From positions 2,108,001 to 2,172,000 of the forward strand of contig JAGFBZ010002260.1 of NCBI GenBank assembly GCA_018398805.1: a DNA stretch of 64,000 bases. Direction: 5' to 3'. Position numbers and translations under genes: made by a program. Origin of the DNA: Hirundichthys speculiger. Lineage: Eukaryota > Chordata > Actinopteri > Beloniformes > Exocoetidae. A model generated the notes under the pieces. That model saw only the letters and a list, made by a program, of their open reading frames with translations, searched no databases and had not been told where the DNA came from. Shown here piece by piece: positions 1-12,546 of this stretch (its first letter is position 1; every line of letters begins with the position of its first letter).

Positions 1-650
1 TGACCGAGAGTTGCCTTGAACTGTGTGGCTCTTTTAAATCATCGTGGGTATGAGGGGCACGGTGGAGAAATAACTGCCCTCTAGCTTCCTCCTTCTGCAT
101 GCTTCCCAGTCACCTAGGTGTATCCACGGATACCCCCTGCCACCGGAATACAAATACAAATCCGACACTCTCCTCTTGGCCCCATTACCACACACACACA
201 ACACACACACACATCCCCAACCACCATGTCATCTTTCCTGCTCTACCACCGTTCTCTCGCCATCGCTCTCCATTAACTGGTTTTGTGTTTAAAGGGGTCA
301 CGCCGGACCGTTTGTTCGCTTTCCATAAACATGGCAGTGATCGCGCCCGTCATTTATTTCACGGAGATGCATTATGAACTTGGACGGGTGCTGTCCTGTA
401 GCTGTCCGGATCACACAGACCTGCCATGCCGAGCTTCTCCAGTTCCTCAGTTTCACGTTCCCAGCAACCAAGCTTAGTCGTCCAAAAGAGAAAAACCAGC
501 AGCTACTGGTGAAGGGTCAATATTTACTGTATGCGTTGCTTTCTAACTTTGTGGTTTTACAATAGACATGGATACTGAGTTGTTTATAAAGTTATTACAT
601 GTGGTCCATGTCTGGGCCCAAAACTATTTGTTATCACGCTTTAGAGTATT
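1..650. other. Unique noncoding stretch
   Basis: No gene recognised. There is a short CA-rich tract at about 188-213. The open frames here are under 95 codons, overlap one another and show no protein family signature. Confidence 0.5.
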
Positions 651-1406
651 GAGCCGGGTGTTCTGTCGATTTCTGCTACTTGTCGAGATATGCTACCTCG
701 GGGTTCTGCGCATGCGCGGAGTGAATTCTCGAATGACGTTTTCCACAGCCATAATTTTTTGAAACCCTTCCTAGCGGGAGCAGCGGGACAAACGAACACC
801 GGTTTACAGTGAATAACATCCTTAAAATTCATATCATTTCGTCTTTGTGCTTGGTGAAATGACGTCCGTTGCACATCTACCTTATGCCTATTCTTTCTTT
901 GCCAAATAGCTCCAGTTACGAGGCAGGAAACTGGGACAGAGGTTCAACCTCCAGTAGGACACTAAGCCTGAACATACAGCCAGATCTATAACTGACTGAG
1001 TTACAACAAAGCATACTGAATTTACATACTGAATTAACGTTTCCAACAAGCACAAAGATGAAATAATATGAATTTTAAGGCTGTTACTCACTGTAAACCG
1101 ACGACTAGTCCCGCTACGTGGATGTTCCTCTTTGCAGTATTGTTAAATAATTAATACGACACAGTGAGTGTCATGCAAGGATAATATGACATTCCATATA
1201 TTGAATTCACATGCTGAATGAATGTTGTCAACAAGCACAAAGACGAAAGACGACATGATATGAATATTAAGGATGTTACTCACTGTAAACCGGTGTTCGT
1301 TTGTCACGCCGCTCCCGCTACAAAGGGTTTCAAAAAATTATGGGCGTGGAAAACGTCATGGGTAGCATATCTCGACAAGTAGCAGAAATCGACTGAACAC
1401 CGGCTC
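651..1406. mobile_element. Fold-back (long-TIR) nonautonomous DNA element
   Basis: The left arm (651 to about 857) is the inverted complement of the right arm (about 1229-1406). Both carry GAGCCGGGTGTTC / GAACACCGGCTC ends, the stretch CTACTTGTCGAGATATGCTACC in two orientations, and the TCAAAAAATTATG core. The arms are roughly 180-205 bp and about 90% alike by eye; the left arm has an extra block near 700-735. A third, shorter copy of the inner arm lies at about 1043-1115 in the same orientation as the right arm, so the middle is partly a tandem duplication. There is no transposase ORF. No convincing target-site duplication is visible, so the superfamily is left open. Confidence 0.75.
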
Positions 1407-4320
1407 CTGCCTCAGTTTTTATAAATTTTTCAAATGAAACCTACAGATTCTTCTTGTATAATCTTTATGCAGCACCAGCAATGGCAACCCAACAATCATC
1501 ATCCAGAGAGTTCCCCCTCCTGAATCACTTCAAACTCATGTCACGCTTCTTCATACTTTAGATACTTGCTTTGACGGGCTTTCTGTTTGGACATTGACCA
1601 TTGTAGGTGGTTGCAGGAACATTTTAGATTCAAATATGTGCTTAATGTGGTCTGTGTTTGATATTGTAAATTACACAGCGAGAAAAACACAGACTGTGAT
1701 TGGTCAAGAAGTTGTAGAGGCCTGTTTGTAACTAGACAGTCCTGCGGCCTTTCAGATGCATGTTTGCACCTGTATCTCATTGCATTTAGCTGATTTTAAA
1801 GTACGCATGCACAGAGGTTGTATGATCCTCGTAGGTTGCTCTGCCAAACCCCAGGGAAACTTGATGAAAGGAATCGCAGCAGGTGCTTTGGACCACACTA
1901 GGATAGCCACTGGCCGGAGCGCGCAGCAAAGACGTGCCAGGAGGGGCGAGACCAAAATGTGGATGCTGGTTAGTGGATGAGGTGGGCAGGTTTAGGGTCC
2001 AGCGGTCCGCAGGCATGGCTTTTCAGTGGCACAGAACAAAGCCGACCTCTTCATAGTCATCCAGAGATGCAAATTGCTCTTCATCAAAGTTTCACACTCG
2101 GCTTCCCTGAACAAAATGAAAATGCTCGCTGGCTGGCCAGAACTGTCAGGAACACCCCCGTCCCCTTTCACTGTCGAAACTGGCAGTTCTTCGACAAACA
2201 GCAAGGTAAGCACACACACACACACACTCTCACTTTATAGTCACAACTGCACACAAGTACACACACTCACACTGCTCCAGGCTCAGCTTTCTTTCAGGCA
2301 GTTTTTGATTCAGTAGCCCACAGGGAAGCTTGCGTTGAGCCTTGCTAAAAGCAGGATGGGCTGCAGCCATCAAAGACATCCCTGCCAGAGGGGCTTTTAG
2401 ACTTGATCAGCCTCATCCGAGACCCCTATAGGTGAGAGGGAGAGACCGAGAGACTGCTTGCGTGGCCACATGCATATATTTACAAGACATGCCGTCACTA
2501 TTTCAGGCGGCGCCGTCCTTATTTAACAGTATCTTTTAATACCATCACATACAGAAGCTGTGAGATGACCAAAATGCTTTAAATGCAGTCAGAGTTAGCT
2601 GATCAAAACTTTACAATGTTACATCTATTTATCTAAATTAAGTGGCTTAAATGCCTCTCAGCTCATATTTGAGGCTCCTATCGCTGACTGCAGTGCAGCT
2701 TTGTAAAATTACAATACCGGCACCGTTGTAATTTTGCAATCCTGATACGCAACAGTCAAGTTGAACTTACTCTCTGAACTCAACACTCTCTCCCTGCGGG
2801 CATTGCATGGTATGCCCTGTGAAGCACCCGTCACCACTGTCCCACAACTCTGAGTATCGATGGCTTTTAAGTTTAAAGAAAAATCAGTCCCGTCTACCGT
2901 GTAAGCTAAGCTTTTTCAATTGCATTTACAGAAAAACACGGTCTTAAACAATAAGGCAAAGCAAAGAGACTTAGTTTTCTCTCTGCTGTGGAAGCTCTTT
3001 TTTACGTGTATAAATACGACTTTTTTGCCCTCAATGTAGCCTTTTCAGAAAAAGCAGACGTGCAAACTTTTGCACCTGAACATGTCAAACAAAAGCAAAA
3101 TCGATGAGAGGAAACTGTTTTGACATGAGGGGGGAAAAAAAGCACTAAGCCAGGAAAAAGTTAGCTTTTTTTTCCAAGAAGCACAAAAGTCCTTGTAAAC
3201 AGAGGCACAAAAGGTTGCAACAACATCAAAATGCTGAAGGGAAAATCTGTTTTTTTTTTTTTTTTGTGAGGTCGCATTTATGAGGACATGAAAAAAAAAA
3301 AAAAGCAGCAGGGGCTTAAATACGTAAAGTGCCTTGAGATGACTACGTGGTGAACTGGGGTTGTACGTACAAGTAAAGTGGTTTAAAGTGAAATGAATTT
3401 TGAAACTGCGTGAAACCCTCCCCCTTCGCTCCACTGCGTCGAGTTAAATAAATTAAGTCAATCGCAGCAACCCATGTGGTTTCAAACAGCTTCAACAGAG
3501 GCTCACGTTTCAAATAAGTAAACAAAAAGTCACCAACTCCAGCTGGATGCAGTTCCCTCTTTAACACATAGCAGCACTCTGATATTTCCACCTCCGGTCA
3601 TCCTTTCTCTCTCCCATCACACTAAATGACGTCTTTCTGTGCTTAGCGTCATTGACGTCGCCTGGCCGGGGCCTTCCAGGCCTGACGGATAAGGGCCCCA
3701 CAGGAGCCGACCGGGCCCTGATAAAGGTGCGGTGAACAGCGGCGAGCGCGGGGCCTCGGCCCTTTAAGCCCTCCAGAGGAATAATTTACAGCTCTGCCAC
3801 AGCTGATTTCCCTCACGACAACCAAAGGCACTCAGAAACCGGCCACGGCGCCGAAGCTCCCCGACGGGGAGCAGAGGACGAGCAGCTTACATTCATACGG
3901 AGATGAGTTGAGAGGCGGAGATGTCTGAATTATTGAACGTTTATCATAAAGAGGGGAAAGGTAACGTTAGCAGGAGAGACTGAGGTTGTGATTGTCAGTG
4001 GAAGATGTGTTCTTGATTTGCATGTGCATTTGTATAATATTCAGAGCGGATCAGTCTTTCCACAGTTATTAATGCAGCAATTAGTCGCTGCTCTTTATTC
4101 AACGCCAAACACAACACTAAACAACACTAAAAGCAAAGTGAAACTGATAGAATTATGACCTTTGACTGTGTCTTGTTAAAGCCGTGCTCTTTAACCAGTT
4201 CTCCTTTGAATAGAGTAGACGAGATTCAGTCGATGTTGTTTTTCTGAACATTGCCTAATTTGCCTGGACTACTTCCACTCCCAGCCCCTGATGAAAGCTG
4301 TTCTTTTGCTCCAGACTGGA
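1407..4320. other. Mostly unique noncoding DNA
   Basis: No gene is recognised apart from one weak exon candidate listed separately. Simple repeats are a CA tract at about 2211-2226, poly-T at about 3250-3265 and poly-A at about 3290-3304. A locally GC-rich block at about 3655-3790 stands out from the AT-rich surroundings and could be conserved noncoding DNA, but this cannot be judged from one sequence. Confidence 0.4.
1977..2205 (+). other. Weak candidate exon ending in a strong splice donor
   Basis: An open frame of about 76 codons runs from ATG 1977 into the donor CAAG|GTAAGC at 2205/2206, directly before a CA microsatellite. The translated segment includes FPEQNENARWLARTVRN, which does not look like simple repeat, but no family is recognised. 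A second frame is also open over much of the stretch, which weakens the coding case. It could equally be a noncoding exon or chance. Confidence 0.15.
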
Positions 4321-4324
4321 GATG

Positions 4325-4445
4325 ATCCATCCATTCATTATTCATAGCAGCTCCACTCCTCTATCGGGGGTCACAGGGGTCTACTGGAGACCTGCCCAGC
4401 TGGCGACAGGCACAAGGTGCTCGTACACCCTGGACAGGTCGTTAG
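4325..4445 (+). repeat. Fish dispersed repeat fragment
   Basis: The stretch runs from ATCCATCCATTCATT through GGTCACAGGGG and CCCAGCTGGCGACAGGC to GTACACCCTGGACAGGTCG. These are hallmark phrases of a very common fish interspersed repeat. No ends or target duplication are visible. Its class is uncertain. Confidence 0.55.
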
Positions 4446-4626
4446 TAACTAGAAATGCACCAATTACAGTCTCATGGCTTTCACAATGCATCTGATGACA
4501 GGGGGAAAAGAAAAAAATAGGACTGATTGGACTGAAACTGGCAGATTCAAATCACCCATTAGTCTGTGCATCTCTGCTTGAGACTGGCAAAAACACTGGG
4601 ACTTTGATCCAAACCATAACTGGAAC

Positions 4627-4966
4627 TAGGGGTGTGAAAAAAAATTGATTTGGCAATATATCGCGATTATCAGCCGCCCAATATAATATCGATTTTTTTC
4701 CAATTTTTTCAAAAACACTAATAAAAAACAATAAATAGGTTATTTTGAAGCAAATAGTTTTGATTCAATTTGTCCTCTGAATGATCAATATCATCTGATG
4801 AACATATACAGCAACTTGATTTTTCATCTCTACTTTTAATTTTGATATTAACTGGGTATAACACCGCAATATATTGTGATATCGCCATATCGTGACAATA
4901 TCCTACTGTGACCCAAGTATCATGATACATATCGTATTGCGAGGTCCTTGCCAATACTCACCCCTG
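4627..4966 (+). mobile_element. hAT-type MITE, family A copy 1
   Basis: The 340-bp element begins TAGGGGTGTG and ends CTCACCCCTG, so the termini are inverted repeats. It is flanked by a perfect 8-bp duplication ACTGGAAC (4619-4626 and 4967-4974), the signature of hAT transposition. The interior is AT-rich with repeated ATATCG/CGATAT words and no coding capacity. Three more copies lie at 20341, 23564 and 53431, all in the same orientation. Confidence 0.93.
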
Positions 4967-5154
4967 ACTGGAACTGCCTTGGTTTCAAAATAATGTAAAT
5001 GGTTGTAGATTTAAACTAAGCACAAAAAGAAAGGGAATTTGTATTTGGTAGATTATTTCTTTGTTGCAACAATGATTCTTGGCAATGAGTCTTACACTGT
5101 TGGAAAGCGCGATTATTTCTCTTTTAAATGGAACATGCTGTCAAGCTTTGCAGT

Positions 5155-5550
5155 ATGGAGGACCCAAAAAAGCAGGAGTCAGGAGGTTCAAAACCCAATG
5201 CCCTTTAATAATTTTCACCAAAACCAAAACTCAGTCAGAATAGTCCATGGATTGGGTCAGCACGGCAGGAACAAGGTACGTAACAGACCCAGGATCAAAT
5301 GGGGAAACCCACAGCCAAAAAAACAAAAGTACGATCCAGCAAACAGAAAGGGAAAGACGAGACTTAAATACGCAAAGGGACAAACGAGAGGCGGGTGTAA
5401 ACAATCAGGGAGATACACAGAAAGAAGTGAAGGAGAACGCTACGAAGACAAAGACAGACCTTCAAAGTAAAACAGGAAACAAGGTAGACTAATGACAAAG
5501 AAGAAAACCAAGAAAGCGCTCCATGCCTGACCTACACCATGACACATGCA
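5155..5550. repeat. Unclassified fish dispersed repeat
   Basis: Purine-rich sequence from GGAGGACCCAAAAAAGCAGG to CCTACACCATGACACATG. The phrases AAGTACGATCCAGC, GACGAGACTTAAATACGC and AACAGGAAACAAGG are familiar from a repeat widespread in fish. Two overlapping open frames (5039-5470 and 5247-5492) are low-complexity K/R/Q-rich translations of it and are not proposed as genes. The class could be an LTR or DNA-transposon tail; I cannot decide. Confidence 0.45.
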
Positions 5551-5640
5551 GAGCCGAGTATGTGGGTTACATCCATGAAAGATTTGCCAAATTTTCTCAT
5601 TCCAATGCAAAACAGTTTTTTGTTGTGTTTTTTTTTTTTT

Positions 5641-5835
5641 TCACCGAACATGTGGAGGAATGTTATGTTTAGCAACGAGTCCAGATTCTGGGTACTTGGA
5701 TCAAAGGGTCAACATGTGGAGTGGAGAACATGCTGAGGACGCTTTGGCGATTGTGCTTAGTTTAGATATTGTTCAATTGCAGCCCCGTGATGGAGTGTCA
5801 AATTAGCTGCATGACAGCTTGTGTTGAAAAACCTT
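5641..5835 (+). pseudogene. Tc1-like transposase fragment, catalytic Asp replaced
   Basis: The frame at 5641-5732 reads NMWRNVMFSNESRFWVLGSKG, matching the first catalytic block of Tc1/mariner transposases, usually W..VLFSDESRF..DGR. The acidic residue of that block (D of SDES) is N here, so this copy could not supply the first metal ligand. A TGA follows after VEWRTC. Traces of the next block (SPVMECQIS, like SVMVWGGIS) can be read at about 5786-5815. The second Asp and the Glu are not found. The piece is a short relic, with no terminal repeats identified. Confidence 0.6.
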
Positions 5836-5839
5836 TTTT

Positions 5840-8800
5840 AAAAGCAACAAATTAGGAAAATTCAGCGCCACACTTCTGGATGAAGCATCCAGCTATTACT
5901 GGACTCAGTTCAGTCACCATTTTAGATGATTGGTTTATTATTAGAGTTATTCTAGGTTTACGACTCGTTCCTTAATCGACAGCTCAGATGTGAAGTCATT
6001 AGCTTTTTTTTTCATTTGCATACAAAGAAAATCCATTTAAACTGTTTATTCGTATAAGCATGCAGGTAAATGTCCTAAACAACCTCTGGCTTTCTCACAC
6101 ATCCTCTCAGCTTTGGCTAAAAAAAGAAACCAGCTTTGTCACGTGCACTGTTCTGTTCTCGTTTGTATGGGACCTAATGTCGGTGTCTGAAAAACATGAT
6201 ATATATCTGATATTTACACGATTATTTACCTTTTTATATAAAGTTCAATTACAACTCTTTAACAGCCCTTTAACAGCTGTAAGGCTTTTTTCTGAGTTCA
6301 CTGAGTTCGTTTCTCCTCTGTATGAGGAGGGTCTCAAGGACACGTTCCAAGGCTTTACAAATTTGGAAGATCCGTGATCAGTTAGGGAGTATATCCTGTG
6401 TTCTTGCGTTCTTATCAGAAGACTCCAGATGTTTATTGTCCAGAGAGAAAAACATGTTGGAAACTGTCAAAAGAAAACATGATTGATTCCAAACTTGTCT
6501 GAAATTAGACCTGGCCACGACTATATAAACTTTCCTCTGATGTACGTTCTTGGTTCTTCTTACCCAATTCGATTTCGGAAGATCCCAGACTCACTGCAGG
6601 AGTCTGTTATTGTGCCTACTTTTCCTTGTAAATAAATATCTTTTTGCATTTAAAAGTCGGCTTGGAGCAGCTTTTTTCTGAACCCATTAACACACTCAGA
6701 ATGGCACAGCGAATCCAGACTGGAAGAGACCGAGAGAAGAAAAGTCACATCATCGTCCCCACTTCTTCTGGGAACAAAAACTACATTGGCCAAACCTTAA
6801 CGCCGTGCATTAGTTTAGTAGCATCTGCATGAAACTATTTCAACGAAAAGACAATTATCTTCTCAACTGCACAGCAACACTGCCTCCACACTGCCCACGA
6901 CACTGCTGAGAGCACAGAACAACCAAAGGTGGTGGCTGCGAGAAAACTGGGGCACAACACGCAACAACAACCCAAACGGAGGAAATTTCAGTCGGATCTT
7001 GATTCAAAACTTTTTGCAAGCACTGTGGGTGTGTTTTTGACATGTTTTTAAACACCTGCCGGATGTGAGGTGTGTTATCTAAATTGAGAAGAAGAAGAAA
7101 CAAACAAACAAAATAAAAAACCACCAGCTTATTGCTCCGCTATCTGGAAATCGTCTCGATCAGAGGGAAAGTGGCTCATTAGACCCCGTTGCCTCTGCAT
7201 TCACTTTCAATTACCAGAGCGTCACTCGTCTCGAACCTGCAGTGGAGTTTTCAGGAGAGAACAAAACGCAGGTAAATAGCATGCAAAAGGATCTTAATGA
7301 GGCTTTTGTTTCAGAAAAGTACCAAACGATGTCATGCACTAGCGCCGATGACTACTTTGAACAGGCTAAAAGGGGAGCGCTTTGAATGGTTGAAGTTTGG
7401 TTCATAAAGTCACTCTGCCTCAGTTAACGATATCATTTCAGTGACTGCAACAAGAATGTGTGTGTGTGTGTGTGTGTTTGAGGGGGCAGGACACAAACCA
7501 AATCCTTTCTTCACGTCTTTTGGGAGCGATGGTTGAATGGAGAGGGGGCAGGGAGATGCCTGTTATTACCTTCCTTCGCTCCTCCCCTCCATCAATCCAT
7601 CCTCGCGCAAACACAAGGACGCACAGAGATTTCCCCAACTTCACTGGAGCGCGGAACAATCCTCCTTTCAGCCTCTTTATTCCTGGGAAAACCGTATAGA
7701 TCTTAATTGCATTACTGGGAGGCGTGAGGGGTCCACGGGGAGCTCCCAAAACTGATGAAGGCGAAACAGAAATGGAATTTTGATCTAATAGAAAAGGAGA
7801 AATAATCCCTTTGCTGACAGTCTGGAAGTGATCCCTCTCTCTCTCTTTCTTTATTTCTTTCTCTTACTCACCCTCACACGTGGACTCGTGTTTTTTAGTT
7901 CCCACAAGCTGCACGTCCGTTACAGTTCAACTGTCGACATGATAACAAATTACAACACTGAGATATAAACACCAAATCTGATCAAACTGCCCTTGAACAA
8001 GGATGTTTCTGCTCTCCTGAACAGGAAAATCCTTTAGTCAATGAAGAAATTATGCGATGAATGAAATTATAAATGAGTGGAGCAGCATGGCCAGATCAAT
8101 GGATGGTTTAATTTTATTATGAACAATTCAAGAGCTTTTAATTTTTTTTTCCTCCCTCAGATTTTCTCTTTTATAATTCACCACAACTGACCTGCAGAAA
8201 ACAGCACTGTGAGTCGCCTGAACGGTACCGTCTATCGCATGTTTCCCATTTTATAAAGCAAAATCAACTTTACAGAAGGTTTACTGCTTGTAGACAGTTG
8301 GCCACTTCATAAGCGACGTACTCAATCCTCATCTGTGTGCGGGACTATCCACGCAGTAGCGTCGCTCTTCTAATTTCATACTTCCTCTACACACCTTCCA
8401 GATGATGGTTTTCTGTCTTTTCTAACTTATTCACAGTGTCGTGTGATTTTGTGATGTCAAATGCGGCCGGAGGCTGGAAACTGCATTAATGATGTCAATA
8501 ACTGCGTAACCATCAAAGTTGAGTTATATTCGGTTTCAAGAACAACATTAATAATTCCGTCTGTAAAAAAGAAATCTGGACTGCAACAAAACTTTCGATC
8601 CCCTTTGTTCAGCACGGTCTCATGGTTTCTCCATTTTCCATCAGATCTGCTTCATACGTTCACTGTGACGCTCCATTCTTATTGGTTGCTTCGGTGCGGC
8701 TCCATCTAGTGGCGCAGATGTGTAACGACAATAGAAAAGTCTAGACCTCGGTTATAAGATGACCCCCGTTTTAGAATTAAAAAATCATCCTATATTCAGG

Positions 8801-8855
8801 CCATGACGGTACCACAACCAAGATCACTTCATCTTGTTGATGACTATATAGGATT
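5840..8855. other. Unique noncoding stretch
   Basis: No gene or transposon recognised. A (TG)n tract lies at about 7457-7479 and CT-rich tracts at about 7833-7863. The region about 7140-7260 is balanced in composition and looks like unique DNA. Open frames are short and overlap on both strands. Confidence 0.45.
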
Positions 8856-8859
8856 CCAT

Positions 8860-8985
8860 CCTGCAGCGGTCACAGGTTCGATCCCCGGTCTGTGACCCTT
8901 TGCTGCATGTCGTCTTCATTCTCTCTCTGCCCCAATTTCCTGTCTCTCACTGTAAATAAAGGCCACTAGTGCCACAAATTCCTTT
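8860..8985 (+). mobile_element. tRNA-derived SINE, 5'-truncated
   Basis: A pol III B-box-like motif GGTTCGATCCC sits at 8875-8885. It is followed by CCCTTTGCTGCATGTCGTC, a CTCTCTCT stretch and the tail AAATAAAGGCCACTAGTGCC. This body and tail match a SINE widespread in percomorph fishes and are shared with the copy at 40121. The tRNA-like 5' part with the A box is missing or too diverged to see. Confidence 0.75.
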
Positions 8986-8989
8986 TAAA

Positions 8990-11900
8990 AAGAATACACT
9001 GGTGACTCTATTATTGTTTTTTCTGTTTCTTGATTGCAGATGATCACAATCTGCAGTTGGACAATAGCAGGAAATGAGTGGTATTTACCAGCTGTAATCT
9101 CTCTTTTCTCAGTCGCCGTGATGTCCACTTTAATTTTCTTCATTTCATTCCGCCTTGAGCAATGTTTGGAAGGATTTGAGACGCTGAGGTCATTAAGAGG
9201 AAATATAAACAGAGTGTAGACACTGCATCAACATGCTGAACACACATCTGACCTCACGAGCCATCAGCTCTGCCCATCGGCGAGCCTCCAGGAACTCAGC
9301 CAATCAAAAACACTCGAGGCAAACCTGCTCGTTTTCAGGAGAAGCCTCTCCTGGTGATTCTCAGTCTCTGTCATTCTGAAATAATTACAGGCATTTGGAG
9401 TTATGCAAAGAGTCTTTGGAGGGAGGCCTACTAGGATAAAACTAGGTGGCTGAAAATGAGCAAAATACAGCTACCATAAAGTTTCCATGAAATGGCTTGT
9501 GGGTACTATATGATTCCTCTTATCTGCATTTTGTGCAAAAGCTTAAAGATAGGACGGCCTGCCCCTTTACTAACAGACCGGCACGACATGATTGGCTGGC
9601 TCTGTGGCACTAAGGTGACATCACCCATCCTTTGACATTAGAGCTGCAGCGATCGTGAAGGAGGACGATGAAATTTAAAAGTAGATAAGAAAAAAGAAAC
9701 ATATACAGCCTCAAGTTCAGGATCAGTCATCACCACACCTTATATTTTTTCTAGAAAAAGCCCAACTCTAAAATCCCAGTTCAAATCATGACAGAAAGTT
9801 GCAGAGTCAGACATTGCTTTATTGGTGCAACACGTGTTATAAGTATTTAATTACGAATTTAAACAGATTTTTTTTTTTTTAAACCACTGGGCTGCTAAAA
9901 AAGTGCTTCTGTTAGAGTTTCTAACGGCATTTTTAATCTCTGTCTTTTTTCTTACAGCATTGAGGTGTCAATGCGCTGCATTTTGATGCCACGTATTCAA
10001 AACATGGCATCTAAACAGAAACTGCTGCAGCCGTACAGGAACAATCCACGTTGCGCGCACGGAAAAAGTCCTTTTGATTCACTGTCTTTGTCTCTTTGCT
10101 TGAAGATGACGACGCTGCACAGCTCAACCTATCGGAGAGACCGCTTTGATGAGAAGGGCTGCGAAAGACGGGTTGGGATTTTGAAAGCATGTTGGGCAAA
10201 AAGGTAAATGTAAAAACAAGCAAAGGAAAAAACAGAGTCAAAGAAAAAGTTGTGGAGGGTTAAACTGTGGACTTTTTCTGAACACAGGGTGGTCCATTGT
10301 TTGGGCCAGAGGGCTTTAAGTCAATGTCTGAGCCCTCTTCGCCCCTCCCAACCTGCACAGGGTGACAAGTATAGGCTTGAACTCTTAGATTAATGTCGTC
10401 CCCCCTTCTGTCCCTAACATGGGCCCTGGCCTTTATAAAGGCCTCCTCCCCACCATTTAGACGAGGCACAAACACATACATAACCTCCCAACAGAGCCTT
10501 GGCAGGCGAGCACAGACAAGGCGTGAGGAAAGTAGCTTCAAATGCCGAACAAGCTGCAAAAAGGGCTACAAGAGTCATTTTTGCACGAACAAAAGCAAAG
10601 CTGGAGAACTTATAAGTGTAATGATGCAATTAGAGAAACGGTTTTTTCAGACCGTGCTCTCACTTAGATCTGATTGCTGCACTTAAAAGCATGTGCTCAT
10701 GTACAACTTTTTTTTTTTTTTTTTTTTTTTTTTTGTAATTCAGCAATAATATGTCAAAGCTATTGGCTTTTACGGAAAAAAAAAGACACCATGAAAGCTA
10801 TGGGTGCGGTCATCTTGCATTGGCAGAGGGTTTGCTGAATAGGAGAACATAACAGTTGGGGTGAGTCCGAGAAAAATTACGAAGGCTCTTTTTGAAAAGG
10901 TTAGAGAGTACATCAATAAGAAGAAAAAAAAAAGAAAAATATGCAGTTATTCATTGATCAGGTGTGAACACCAACAATTCATTTTGCTTCCAATTCCTCT
11001 TCTTTTCGGTCACTTTAACCCCAGGTCAAGAAGGGGAATGATGAAAGACACAAGACGAGAAAAAAGTAAAAGTGAGAAGAGTTCAAAAGTAATTTAGACA
11101 CCAGAAACCGCTGGTGGGAGGGCCAATATTTACTTCAGAAGCCCTGAGTAATGTGAAATAACGACAGGCTTCATGTAACAAATTAAAGAAACTTGAGAAA
11201 ACTGAGAAGCAACATTTCCAGCATGACTATCAATTTCCTTCTGGACGGCGCTGTAAAGACAAATGGTTAAAAGGAATAACAGCAAGTGAACAGGTGAGGC
11301 TGTACAGTCGTGCGGCAGGTATTAATGGCCGGGCTGCTCCCGGGGTAATAAGCACCTCTAATGGCAAACACAGAGATAAGCTATGCTCCTTGGTAGCCCT
11401 GTGAGACAAATGGTCTCATTACTTGTGATTGGGGAAAGCAGTTTATCTGGGAAAGCCAGAAAGACCGATCCCGCTACGCGCTGTACAGTGAAAAAGAAAA
11501 ACCCTCCCTGTTCATCTCTTGAATAAAACACGAGAAAATTGAGAGACTGTATGAGCTGCACTCGGTAAAAAGATCCACGGTCGCTTTTAGGTTATTTTAA
11601 AGCATCTCATTGTTTTCTTTCTGCTGCTTTTCAAATACACACAGTCGTCGTGCATCCGTCAGTCGAAATACCGAGTGCTAGCCAAGGGCTTGTTGTGTTG
11701 AATTGCTTGAATTACTTGTTTTGCTTTGTAAATAGGCCGCTGCAATTAAATCATCTGAGGAGCAAACACAGAAATGGGAAGAAGGCTGCGGCGGCGAACG
11801 CGTCCGTGTGTGCACAAACAAAATACATATAAAGTATACAAAAGCTGACAGACAGAGTCAAACACACAAACCTCTGTGGAAATACAAAAGAGATAAAGGC

Positions 11901-12157
11901 GTGTTTACTGGAGCACTGAAGACTTGAACGGACAGATTGAAAAGGCTCACGAATGTAATTGCATCTGTGCGTTCTGTTATAGTTTATTCTAATTACCATT
12001 TAAAAATTTGAGTTGCATCGTGTCGTCCATTAACCCAGTTTCTAGTCAACAACCCGATGCTGTTAGTATTATTCCACTGAATGTTTTAAGAAACTGCAGG
12101 AAAATTGTGAAACAAATGAACGTTTGTTTCACTGTAACAAAGATAACTTAAACAATG
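8990..12157. other. Unique noncoding stretch with homopolymers
   Basis: No gene recognised. A T27 run lies at 10708-10734 and a shorter T run at about 9868-9881. The segment about 11220-11480 is unique-looking and balanced in composition, and could be regulatory, but there is no direct evidence. Open frames here (for example 10260-10559 minus and 10393-10686 plus) overlap on opposite strands and look accidental. Confidence 0.4.
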
Positions 12158-12546
12158 CAGTGATTCCCAAAGTGTGGGCCGCGGCTACCCCTGGTTTGGG
12201 CCATCATGGTACTGCAGGTGAGGGCCGTGAGAGGTCATTAAAATTAAACAAATATGTTTTAAATTCTCGAATCTTTTTTAAATATGTTTTTAATTACTGT
12301 AAAATATTCATGACATTATTAAAAAACATTATGAAGGAATAAAACAAACCAGTTAAGTGTTATTCTACTGTCATCTTAACTTAATATGACAAGTGTCACC
12401 TTATATGTTGACCCCTTACATTAATATCGGAATATAGCTTCTAGTCCTGTATGCTGATCACAGTTGTGATAAGAGGTTTGGGTGGGCCGCAGAGATTTTT
12501 CACATTTCAAATTGGGCCTTGGTATTCTGGAGTTTGGGAATGGCTC
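12158..12546 (+). mobile_element. hAT-like nonautonomous element remnant
   Basis: The left end is CAGTGATTCCCAAAGTGTGGGCC; the right end is GAGTTTGGGAATGGCTC, an imperfect inverted match (CCCAAAGTG against CTTTGGG-type). The GGGCCGCGG word after the left end and GGGTGGGCCGCAGAG near 12480 are typical of a common vertebrate hAT family. The interior is AT-rich with no ORF. The flanking 8-mers do not match well, so the copy is old. Confidence 0.6.

Noticed and set aside
5039..5492. 143- and 81-codon frames
   Set aside because: Low-complexity K/Q/R translation of a dispersed repeat.
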